The translations under genes were made by a program, and so were the position numbers. The notes below the pieces were generated by a model, which saw only the letters and a program-made list of their open reading frames with translations, searched no databases and was not told the DNA's origin. Below, piece after piece: positions 1-5,515 of a stretch of 5,515 nucleotides of DNA (within the stretch, counting starts at the first letter, position 1; every line of letters begins with the position of its first letter). Origin of the DNA: an uncultured Aquabacterium sp. (GTDB lineage Bacteria > Pseudomonadota > Gammaproteobacteria > Burkholderiales > Burkholderiaceae_C); assembly GCA_937923225.1 (NCBI GenBank), contig CALAKR010000277.1, forward strand, positions 1 through 5,515, read 5' to 3'.

Positions 1-1
1 G

Positions 2-1258
2 TGGCAGTCCTTCAACAGCCCCGAACTGGACAACCTGGTGCAACGCGCCCTGCATAACAGCCACGACCTGGCGGCCGCCACCGCGCGCATCCGCCAGGCC
101 AGAGCCCGTGCCGCCATCGCCAATGCACCCTTGCTGCCAGCGGTCGAACTGGGCGTGGATGCCAGCCGCCAGCGGCTGCTCAAGGGCGAGGGTTATAACG
201 ACCTCGATGCCACCAGCAGCCAGCGCACCAGCACCGCGTTCGATACCCAGCTCAGTGCCAGCTATGAAATCGATTTCTGGGGCGGCCTGCGGGCTAGCCG
301 CGACAACGCCCTGCACGCACTGCAAGCCAGCCGCTTCGACCGGCAGACGGTGCAGCTGAGCCTGCTCAGCGACATTGCCAACACGTATCTGCAGGGCCTG
401 GCCCTGGCCGAGCAACTGCGCATCGCCCAACTGAACCTGGACAATGCACGGGGCATCTTGCGACTGGTCCAGGCGCGTCAGCGCGCAGGCTCGGCAACAC
501 GCCTGGAACTTGCCCAGCAGCGCAGCCTGGTCGCGGCCCAGGCGCGTCAGATCCCCCTGTTGGCGCAACGCGTGCAAGACGCCCGAATCACCCTCGCGAC
601 ATTGCTCGGCGACCCGGTGCAGCAACTGCCAACCAGCCGTCAGCCGTTCGCCAACGTGGCCTGGCCGACGGTCGACAGCGGCCTGCCCAGCGACCTGCTG
701 ACCCGTCGCCCCGATATTGCCGCCGCCGAGGCCCGCCTGGCAGCGGCCAATGCCAACGTGCAGGTGGCCCGAGCGGCCATGCTGCCCAAGATAACCCTTG
801 GCGCCACCCTTGGCAGCGGCGCCCGCACCTTCGCCCAGACACTGGAAAGCCCCTATTACACCCTGACCTCCGGCCTGCTTGCGCCGATTTTCGACAACGG
901 CAAGCTGCGCGCCTCCCGCGACCTGGCCGAGGCCGAGCAGGCCGAATTGCTGGAGCAGTATCGCAGCAGCATCCTCGCTGGCCTGAGCGATGTGGAGAAG
1001 GCGCTCAATGCCCTTGACGGTGTCGACCGCCAGCGTCACTGGCAGGACGAAGAAGTGCGACAAGCCCAACTGGCCTTTGACCTGGCCGAACAGCGCTACG
1101 GGGCAGGCGCCGAGACCGTGCTGACCGTACTGGAAACCCAGCGCACGCTGTATACGGCCCAGGACCAGCAGGCAACGCTACGCCTGGCCCGCCTGCAAGC
1201 GAGCGTGGCGCTTTACAAGGCGCTGGGTGGTGGGTGGGAGGTGGGAGGTGGGGGGTGA
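2..1258 (+). CDS. opmQ: OpmQ, outer-membrane channel of the PvdRT-OpmQ pyoverdine efflux pump (5' partial)
   Basis: This is the C-terminal 418 residues of a TolC/OprM-family outer-membrane factor. The frame is open to the left edge and already begins inside the mature protein (WQSFNSPELDNLVQRAL, the usual OprM-family N-terminal helix), so the signal peptide and lipobox cysteine lie upstream. The GTG at 38 is an internal valine, not the start. Family landmarks in visible numbering are YEIDFWG at 88-94, before the first long helices; LLTRRPDI at 232-239, followed by the AE-x-L-x-AANA helix; and APIFDNGKLRA at 294-304. Two structural repeats are therefore present, as expected for a trimeric beta-barrel and alpha-tunnel. 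The family is well supported by sequence. The OpmQ assignment rests on the adjacent pvdP-pvdM-pvdN genes, because OpmQ works with the PvdR adaptor and PvdT ABC transporter to secrete and recycle pyoverdine. The C-terminus ends LGGGWEVGGGG; the tail after GGGW is unusual and comes from a G-rich repeat. Confidence 0.88.
   Translation, partial: WQSFNSPELDNLVQRALHNSHDLAAATARIRQARARAAIANAPLLPAVELGVDASRQRLLKGEGYNDLDATSSQRTSTAFDTQLSASYEIDFWGGLRASRDNALHALQASRFDRQTVQLSLLSDIANTYLQGLALAEQLRIAQLNLDNARGILRLVQARQRAGSATRLELAQQRSLVAAQARQIPLLAQRVQDARITLATLLGDPVQQLPTSRQPFANVAWPTVDSGLPSDLLTRRPDIAAAEARLAAANANVQVARAAMLPKITLGATLGSGARTFAQTLESPYYTLTSGLLAPIFDNGKLRASRDLAEAEQAELLEQYRSSILAGLSDVEKALNALDGVDRQRHWQDEEVRQAQLAFDLAEQRYGAGAETVLTVLETQRTLYTAQDQQATLRLARLQASVALYKALGGGWEVGGGG
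1225..1255 (+). repeat. G-rich 7-bp tandem repeat at the 3' end of opmQ, possible G-quadruplex
   Basis: The coding strand carries runs of three or more G at 1225-1227, 1232-1234, 1236-1238, 1243-1245 and 1250-1255, with loops of 1-4 bases. This meets the usual G3+N1-7 rule for an intramolecular G-quadruplex. The core consists of GGTGGGA at 1233-1239 and 1240-1246, plus a near-copy at 1247-1253. It encodes the last residues of OpmQ and stops just before the TGA at 1256. Whether it folds in DNA or mRNA is inference. Confidence 0.6.
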
Positions 1259-1300
1259 TGCACCGTAGGCGCAACGCTGAGCTCGAAAAACGCCAGGATA

Positions 1301-1345
1301 GCCGAGACCGCTGCGCGGCCTGTCGCGGCGCAAGGCCGCACACGG
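1301..1345 (-). repeat. REP-like palindromic element, minus orientation
   Basis: Read on the minus strand, this stretch has the pattern GCGGCCTTGCGCCGCGACAG followed by GCCGCGCAGCGG, which resembles the extragenic palindromic repeats common in P. putida and P. fluorescens. It can fold two ways: a 7-bp stem pairing 1315-1321 with 1333-1339 around an 11-base loop, or a small 4-bp hairpin (1308-1311 with 1315-1318). It lies between convergent opmQ and pvdP. No T-run follows, so it is not a canonical intrinsic terminator. The family assignment is from memory of such repeats, and the boundaries are approximate. Confidence 0.5.
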
Positions 1346-1390
1346 GCTAACCTTTAGATGCGATGCAAGGCAGTTGCTTCGGTATAGTCC

Positions 1391-1447
1391 TGGAGCGGCC
1401 TCGCCAGGGCGCCAGACCGACCGCGTTGGGCTGCGCAGCAGCCCCAA
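1391..1447 (+). repeat. REP-like palindromic element with strong hairpin, plus orientation
   Basis: It starts TGGAGCGGCCTCGCC and ends in a perfect hairpin, GGGCTGC (1428-1434), loop GCA, GCAGCCC (1438-1444), flanked by TT and AA that can pair past one bulged C. The GGAGCGGCCT head followed by a GGGCTGCGCAGCAGCCCC-type palindrome is a common Pseudomonas intergenic repeat layout. It is inverted relative to the element at 1301-1345, making a REP doublet. It may act as a bidirectional transcription barrier for opmQ and pvdP, although it has no T-tract. Confidence 0.5.
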
Positions 1448-1518
1448 GAACCCAGCGTCGCAGCGCATATTGTCGGGGCCGCCTTGCGTCCCATCGCTGC
1501 ATGAATTGCCCCAGGCCC

Positions 1519-3147
1519 TTACCGCGACGCCCGCATCACCTTCAGATGCCGGGCATACCACGGCCGCTGCGGCACCTTGGGCCGTAACGCGGCGAAACGC
1601 TCGTCTTCGGCATAGATGATACGCAGGGCCAGCTTCATGGTCTCCGGGTCCATCTCCACGCTCCGCCCTGGGCGTAAACCGGGCACTGTAGAGCACCCAT
1701 GGGTATCCGGCCCCAGCCAGGGGTCGGCGACCTCTACCCAGCGCCCCGGCGCGAACCAGGGCACGCCGTTGACCTCCAGGCGCCGCACCTCACCAGGATG
1801 AAGCCGTTCATGGGCCTGGAACCAGTCCTCGATGCGGTCGTCGATCCAGCCATGAAAGCGCCAGAACACCGGGTTCACATGGGATGAAAAAGGGTCGCCG
1901 AGAAAATCGTTCTCGGCGCCATACCAGCGCTGGGCATAGTCGTCGGGCGTGCGCGCCATCGGCACCGGCATGCCGTTGGCCGGATCGCGCGGCACCGAGG
2001 CCCAGCGCATGTGCAGCCAGTCATGCAGGCCCAGCTCCAGCTCCGAGCCAAGCTGCCCCAAGGTCAGCGTACTGAGGTAATGAGGATCGCCATAGCGCGA
2101 CTCCCAGACCTGGAAGTTGCCGTAGAAGGTGTCCGGGCTCTTGATGTCGCGCACCCACTGGGCGTACTCCTCGTCATCATCGGCCAACCATGTAGGCGGC
2201 AAAGCATTGCCGTCATGGTTGTCGAAGTAGGCCGCAAACCCTGCGCGGTCGCGCTCGAGCGCCGGTTGGGGCAAGGGAAAGCGCGGCCACGACGGTAAAG
2301 GCTCGATGGCCCTGGCGTTACCCAGCATGTGCCGGTGCATGAACAGAAAGTCCTCGCCGGAGCCGTTGCGGTCCTTGTGCCGGCCCCGGGCATCACGCTC
2401 GCGCGCCCTTGGCCCTGGCTGCCAGCCCAGCCCTCGCAGCGCACCGCGCTTTTCGTCATCGAGCTTGTGCCACTTGTCCCGCGACGCATGCCACAGCTGG
2501 TGAAACAGCCGGTGTTCCGGCGCGATCAACTTGGCCAGCAACGGCGCCGACAACGGCGTGCGCTCCCGCGCTTCGGGAAAGGTTTTTTTCAGCGCCAGGA
2601 AACGGTTGTCCTGCACAGGCAGCGCCAAGGGCCGCTCCAATGCCGCCACGTGCCCGCTCAAGGTCGCAGGCCCTGCGTTACCGTACGCCCCCCAGACCTC
2701 GTCAAGCACAACCTGGCACTCGTAGCGTGCCCCAAGCGGGTTGGCGTCCGTGGCCAACAGCCGCCAGCGTAGCGTCCCGGGCTGATCGAGCAACAAGTCA
2801 GCCACCACCTGATAGCGTGGCTCCAGGCTGCTGCGCAAACGTTCAGGTGTGTCGAGGTAGCCGCGCAAACCCCGCCCGCTCCAAGCCACATCCAGGAACA
2901 GCTCAAGCTCCCCTGGCGGCACGCCGGCAAGCCCGGCCTCGCGGCCTTGAGGTGTCCAGTGCCAGATACCGCGCAAGGTGTCGCCCAGTTGCCTGACAGG
3001 CGTATCGGCGAGTTCCACCACCGCCTCGCCAGGGGTCTCAGGGTATTGCTCTTCACTGGCTCGCCGCCGCTGCAGGTACCGCGCGCCTGGCACTGCCATA
3101 CCCGTCAATGCCACACCGGCGATGAACCCGCGTCGAGAAATCGTCAT
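1519..3147 (-). CDS. pvdP: PvdP, periplasmic tyrosinase of pyoverdine chromophore maturation
   Basis: The protein has 542 residues, close to the usual PvdP length of about 544. It is a type-3 copper tyrosinase that oxidises the D-tyrosine of ferribactin in the periplasm, starting chromophore formation. A twin-arginine signal is visible (SRRGFIAG at 4-11, then a short hydrophobic stretch to about residue 20). Candidate CuA ligands are H216 and H220 (HQLWH) or H227, with H271 in FLFMHRHM, equivalent to the tyrosinase F-x-x-WHR motif. Candidate CuB ligands are H375 and H379 (HDWLH) and H432 in NPVFWRFHGWIDDRIEDW, equivalent to DPxFxxHHxxxD. The C-terminal tail contains Y531, which coincides with the placeholder tyrosine I recall for the PvdP lid. 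The start at 3147 is chosen because it places the Tat motif at the N-terminus and has AGGTAGGG just upstream; an in-frame GTG at 3183 would add 12 residues before the Tat motif. Transcription is divergent from pvdM. Confidence 0.95.
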   Translation of the reverse strand: MTISRRGFIAGVALTGMAVPGARYLQRRRASEEQYPETPGEAVVELADTPVRQLGDTLRGIWHWTPQGREAGLAGVPPGELELFLDVAWSGRGLRGYLDTPERLRSSLEPRYQVVADLLLDQPGTLRWRLLATDANPLGARYECQVVLDEVWGAYGNAGPATLSGHVAALERPLALPVQDNRFLALKKTFPEARERTPLSAPLLAKLIAPEHRLFHQLWHASRDKWHKLDDEKRGALRGLGWQPGPRARERDARGRHKDRNGSGEDFLFMHRHMLGNARAIEPLPSWPRFPLPQPALERDRAGFAAYFDNHDGNALPPTWLADDDEEYAQWVRDIKSPDTFYGNFQVWESRYGDPHYLSTLTLGQLGSELELGLHDWLHMRWASVPRDPANGMPVPMARTPDDYAQRWYGAENDFLGDPFSSHVNPVFWRFHGWIDDRIEDWFQAHERLHPGEVRRLEVNGVPWFAPGRWVEVADPWLGPDTHGCSTVPGLRPGRSVEMDPETMKLALRIIYAEDERFAALRPKVPQRPWYARHLKVMRASR

Positions 3148-3149
3148 TG

Positions 3150-3157
3150 CCCTACCT
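3150..3157 (-). promoter_or_regulatory. Ribosome binding site of pvdP
   Basis: On the minus strand, AGGTAGGG lies two bases before the ATG at 3147, with its AGG about 8 bases upstream. It supports this start over the GTG at 3183, which has no comparable purine-rich site. Confidence 0.6.
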
Positions 3158-3201
3158 GTGCTTTCACTTCGGCCATGGAGCACGGCCCATCCAAGGCTAG
3201 G

Positions 3202-3225
3202 ACGTGGCCCGGCGGGCGAAATTTA
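3202..3225 (-). promoter_or_regulatory. PvdS-dependent (iron-starvation box) promoter of pvdP
   Basis: Minus-strand TAAAT (3225-3221), then a 16-base spacer, then CGT (3204-3202). This matches the -35/-10 pattern TAAAT-N16/17-CGT recognised by the ECF sigma factor PvdS and its orthologues. It implies a 5' leader of roughly 50 bases and induction under iron limitation, since Fur-Fe represses the sigma factor gene. The context after the -35 (TAAATTTC) is the same as in the divergent pvdM promoter. Confidence 0.85.
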
Positions 3226-3273
3226 GCGCTGCAGTGCGCGCTGGCACCTGCCTTCAGCCAGGCCGCGGGGGCT

Positions 3274-3297
3274 TAAATTTCTGCCATCGCAGCTCGT
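3274..3297 (+). promoter_or_regulatory. PvdS-dependent (iron-starvation box) promoter of pvdM-pvdN
   Basis: TAAAT (3274-3278), a 16-base spacer, and CGT (3295-3297) form a perfect iron-starvation box about 60 bases before the pvdM ATG. It faces away from the matching box of pvdP, and 48 bp separate the two -35 elements. It probably drives pvdM, pvdN and any genes beyond the right edge. Confidence 0.87.
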
Positions 3298-3358
3298 TCC
3301 CTCCAGGTAGCGGCGGCATCCAAGCCCATCCCTCGACGGTGAACCTACTGAGACCAAG

Positions 3359-4705
3359 ATGACGACACCACGCTGGAAGAAAGCCCTGTATATCAGCCTG
3401 GCCGCGGCCGTGGCCGCCGGTGCCGGGTGGGCGGCCTGGGACTACCTCGACACGCCGGCAGGCTACCCCAGGGAGGTCATGCGCCAGGCCAATGACCTGC
3501 AGGAGCGCCTGCTTTCGTTCGACAGCCACATCACGCTGCCGCTGACCTTCGGCACCGAAGGCAGCGAAGCCGACCAGGACGGTGCGGGGCGCTTCGACCT
3601 GAACAAAGCAGCGCGCGGGCGCCTGTCTGCCGCTGCCCTGACCCTTTTCGCCTGGCCCGAATCCTGGACCGGCGACAATGGCCCACACCGCCCTACCCCC
3701 GGCTTCGTCGAGGCCGCCCGCCATACGCAAGAGGTGCGCTACAACGCCATCATGGGCATGGTCCGCGACTTTCCCGAAAGGGTGGGCATTGCCTATACCC
3801 CACAGGACATGCGCAGGTTGCACGGCGAAGGCAAGTTTGCGGTGTTGCTCAGCATGCTCAATGCCTACGCACTGGGCGACGACCTGGACCAGCTGGACCG
3901 TTGGGCCGCCCGCGGCATGCGCCTGTTCGGCTTCAGCTATGTGGGCAACAACAGCTGGGCCGACTCCTCGCGCCCGCTGCCCTTCTTCAATGACACCGTC
4001 GATGCACTCGAAGGCCTGTCACCCATAGGCAAACAGGCGGTACAGCGCCTGAACGATCTGGGGGTGGTCATCGACGTGTCGCAGATGTCCAGCCAGGCAC
4101 TGGCCCAGGTCGTGGCGCTCAGCCGGGCACCGGTGGTGGCGTCGCATTCAGCGCCCCGGGCGATGGTCGACATCCGCCGCAACCTGTCGGACAAGGAAAT
4201 GCAACTGATCAAGGACAGCGGCGGCGTCATCCAGATCGTCGCCTTTTCCACCTACCTCAAGCCCTTGAGCAGCAAAACCCAGCAGCGGCTCAACGCGCTG
4301 CGCAGCGACTATGCCCTGCCGCCCCTGGCCGACCTGAACTACGCCCTCATGCCGGGCGACCCCGTCATCGCGGGCTGGCCTGAACAGAAAGTGGGCCAGT
4401 ACGCCAATGCGCTGTACGCCATCCTCGACGAAGAACCGCCAGCCACGCTCAAGGACTACGGCGACGCCATCGACTATGCGGTGCGCAAGGTCGGCATCGA
4501 CCATGTCGGCCTGAGTTCGGACTTCAACGAAGGCGGCGGCATCGACGGCTGGCAGGACGCCAGCGAGGCCCGCAACGTTACGGCCGAACTGATTACACGG
4601 GGTTACTCCGAAGCTGACATCAGCAAGCTGTGGGGCGGCAATTTCCTGCGTGTCTGGCAGCAGGTACAAGCGGCAGCGGCCCCTGGCGCCACCCCCTCCC
4701 GATGA
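3359..4705 (+). CDS. pvdM: PvdM, membrane-anchored dipeptidase-like protein needed for ferribactin oxidation
   Basis: The protein has 448 residues and the membrane (renal) dipeptidase M19 fold. The N-terminus has basic residues (R5, K7, K8) and then a hydrophobic segment at about 9-27 without a clear cleavage site, so an inner-membrane anchor facing the periplasm is likely. Family landmarks are DSHITLPL at 55-62, GMRLFGFSYVGNNSWADS at 186-203, GVVIDVSQMS at 235-244, ASHSAPRAM at 261-269, RRN at 273-275 and GIDHVGLSSDF at 379-389. Compared with the M19 zinc site, H57, H263 and D388 are kept, but the HxD aspartate is T59, the bridging glutamate position is L167 and the first zinc histidine of the SH motif is Q242. 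Zinc hydrolysis is therefore unlikely. Published work on P. fluorescens describes PvdM as a non-peptidase, membrane-anchored protein required for PvdP activity on ferribactin, which fits. It has a weak Shine-Dalgarno (TGAGA at 3349-3353). The stop overlaps the start of a 7-codon ORF leading to pvdN. Confidence 0.95.
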   Translation: MTTPRWKKALYISLAAAVAAGAGWAAWDYLDTPAGYPREVMRQANDLQERLLSFDSHITLPLTFGTEGSEADQDGAGRFDLNKAARGRLSAAALTLFAWPESWTGDNGPHRPTPGFVEAARHTQEVRYNAIMGMVRDFPERVGIAYTPQDMRRLHGEGKFAVLLSMLNAYALGDDLDQLDRWAARGMRLFGFSYVGNNSWADSSRPLPFFNDTVDALEGLSPIGKQAVQRLNDLGVVIDVSQMSSQALAQVVALSRAPVVASHSAPRAMVDIRRNLSDKEMQLIKDSGGVIQIVAFSTYLKPLSSKTQQRLNALRSDYALPPLADLNYALMPGDPVIAGWPEQKVGQYANALYAILDEEPPATLKDYGDAIDYAVRKVGIDHVGLSSDFNEGGGIDGWQDASEARNVTAELITRGYSEADISKLWGGNFLRVWQQVQAAAAPGATPSR

Positions 4706-4725
4706 TGATGCGAGCCCTTAGATGA
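4702..4725 (+). other. 7-codon ORF bridging pvdM and pvdN by overlapping stop/start codons
   Basis: ATG at 4702 overlaps the pvdM stop as ATGA. The frame reads MMMRALR and stops at TGA 4723-4725, which overlaps the pvdN start as a second ATGA. pvdN itself has no strong Shine-Dalgarno (only GCGAG at 4710-4714). The arrangement could pass terminating ribosomes from pvdM to pvdN. It could equally be chance, and a stable peptide product is not claimed. Confidence 0.3.
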
Positions 4726-5515
4726 ACGACCGTCGCGCCTTTCTGAAGCAGGCCAGCCTGCTCGCTGCCAGCCTGCCACTGGCAGGGCACTTGATAGCCG
4801 CCGCCCAGGCCGCGCCCACACCCGCCACAGGCGCTGACGCCTGGGCGGGCTTTCGCAGCCTGTTCAACCTCGACCCGGCCTACGCCCACTTCGCCAACTT
4901 CCTGATCACGTCGCACCCAAGACCGGTGCGCGAGGCCATCGAGGCCTTGCGCGCGCAATTGGACCGGCACCCGGCACGGCTGGTGGACTGGGACAGCCAG
5001 TCGGAATGGAAGCACGAAGCGCAGGTGCGCGAAGCGGCGGCCCGCTACCTGGAAGTCGCCCCGCGGCAAATTGCCCTGACCGGCAGCACCACCGAGGGGT
5101 TGGGCCTGATCTACGGTGGGCTGAAGATAGCACCCGGGCAAGAGATCCTGACGACGGTGCACGAGCACTCCGCAGCGCGCCACACCCTGGACTTTCGCAC
5201 CGCCCGCGACGGCACCCCGGTACGCCGCCTGCGGCTGTTCGACGAGCCGTGGAACCTGTCCACCGACCAGGTGCTGAGCACCATCAAGGCGGCCATCAAC
5301 CCCAAGACCCGCGCGCTGGGCATGACCTGGGTGCACTCGGGCAGCGGCGTGAAGCTGCCGGTCGGCGCCATCGGCGAACTGGTCCGCGAAGCCAACCGCG
5401 ACCGCGCCGAGCATGAGCGCATCCTGTACGTCATCGACGGCGTACATGGCTTTGGTGTCGAGGACATGCGCTTTGCCGACCTGAACTGCGACTACTTCAT
5501 TGCCGGCACGCACAA
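4722..5515 (+). CDS. pvdN: PvdN, periplasmic PLP-dependent enzyme of pyoverdine side-chain modification (3' partial)
   Basis: The first 264 residues of a protein usually about 425 long are visible; the frame is open to the right edge. The N-terminus is a Tat signal (DRRAFLKQASLLAA at 3-16), with a likely cleavage after AQA at 28-30. The rest is a fold-type I PLP enzyme of the aminotransferase class V / cysteine desulfurase-like group: TGSTTEGLG at 120-128 is the phosphate-binding turn, TWVHSGSGVKLPV at 202-214 is the strand before the cofactor aspartate, and IDGVHGFG at 238-245 supplies D239, which contacts the PLP pyridine nitrogen. The visible part ends AGTH followed by AA, so the next codon is probably the Schiff-base lysine of the GTHK motif. 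In P. fluorescens, PvdN converts the chromophore-linked glutamate to succinamide in the periplasm. The start follows the pvdM stop by 16 bases, indicating one operon. No in-frame stop or frameshift is seen. Confidence 0.93.
   Translation, partial: MNDRRAFLKQASLLAASLPLAGHLIAAAQAAPTPATGADAWAGFRSLFNLDPAYAHFANFLITSHPRPVREAIEALRAQLDRHPARLVDWDSQSEWKHEAQVREAAARYLEVAPRQIALTGSTTEGLGLIYGGLKIAPGQEILTTVHEHSAARHTLDFRTARDGTPVRRLRLFDEPWNLSTDQVLSTIKAAINPKTRALGMTWVHSGSGVKLPVGAIGELVREANRDRAEHERILYVIDGVHGFGVEDMRFADLNCDYFIAGTH

Noticed and set aside
1475..1512. Possible hairpin pairing GGGGC (1475-1479) with GCCCC (1508-1512) as a pvdP terminator
   Set aside because: The stem is only 5 bp with a loop of 28 bases and there is no T-run, so it is too weak to call.
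1363..1619. Two short plus-strand frames in the intergenic gap (1363-1587 and 1374-1619)
   Set aside because: They run through the palindromic repeat and into antisense pvdP, lack convincing ribosome binding sites, and have arginine/proline-rich shadow-like composition.
1178..1696. Minus-strand 172-codon frame across the opmQ-pvdP gap
   Set aside because: It overlaps the ends of both real genes and runs through the REP-like repeats, with low-complexity, Arg/Ala/Gly-rich content. No plausible start context or family resemblance.
2329..2996. Plus-strand frames of 147 and 195 codons within pvdP
   Set aside because: Antisense to conserved tyrosinase copper-site sequence, with composition expected of shadow frames.
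3148..3183. Upstream GTG start at 3183 for pvdP
   Set aside because: It would put 12 residues before the Tat motif and lacks a ribosome binding site. The predicted transcription start would lie only about a dozen bases upstream.
4620..5513. Long minus-strand open frame of 297 codons opposite pvdN
   Set aside because: It is antisense to a clear Tat-signalled PLP enzyme. Its composition (many G, A, R, V, Q) is typical of the shadow frame of GC-rich genes, and no domain is recognisable.

Overview
The window is a segment of the pyoverdine maturation and export locus of a fluorescent Pseudomonas. It is GC-rich, with strong third-position G/C bias, and the gene content matches the known order opmQ – pvdP – pvdM – pvdN. 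The REP-like repeats and codon use suggest a P. putida or P. fluorescens relative more than P. aeruginosa, but this is an impression and the species cannot be fixed from the window.

Layout. Bases 2-1258 (+) hold the 3' part of opmQ, the outer-membrane channel of the PvdRT-OpmQ efflux pump. The gene ends in an unusual G-rich 7-bp repeat. A 260-bp gap (1259-1518) follows between convergent genes. It has no credible gene, but it carries two oppositely oriented REP-like hairpin elements that probably separate the converging transcripts. pvdP (1519-3147, -) encodes a Tat-exported tyrosinase. The 211-bp divergent intergenic region 3148-3358 carries two back-to-back promoters of the iron-starvation sigma factor PvdS, each TAAAT-16 bp-CGT. 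pvdM (3359-4705, +) encodes a membrane-anchored, dipeptidase-like protein with a degraded zinc site. pvdN (4722 to the right edge, +) encodes a Tat-exported PLP enzyme and is cut by the window edge within the codon expected to be its PLP lysine.

How they work together. Ferribactin, the non-fluorescent peptide precursor, reaches the periplasm. There PvdP oxidises it with the help of PvdM, and further enzymes complete the chromophore. PvdN modifies the glutamate side chain attached to the chromophore, and PvdRT-OpmQ exports the siderophore. The paired promoters would switch on pvdP and pvdMN together under iron limitation. No wholly new system is visible. The points most worth a second look are the zinc-ligand losses in PvdM, the symmetric promoter pair, the G-rich tail of opmQ, the 7-codon ORF joining pvdM to pvdN, and the C-terminal lid tyrosine of PvdP.
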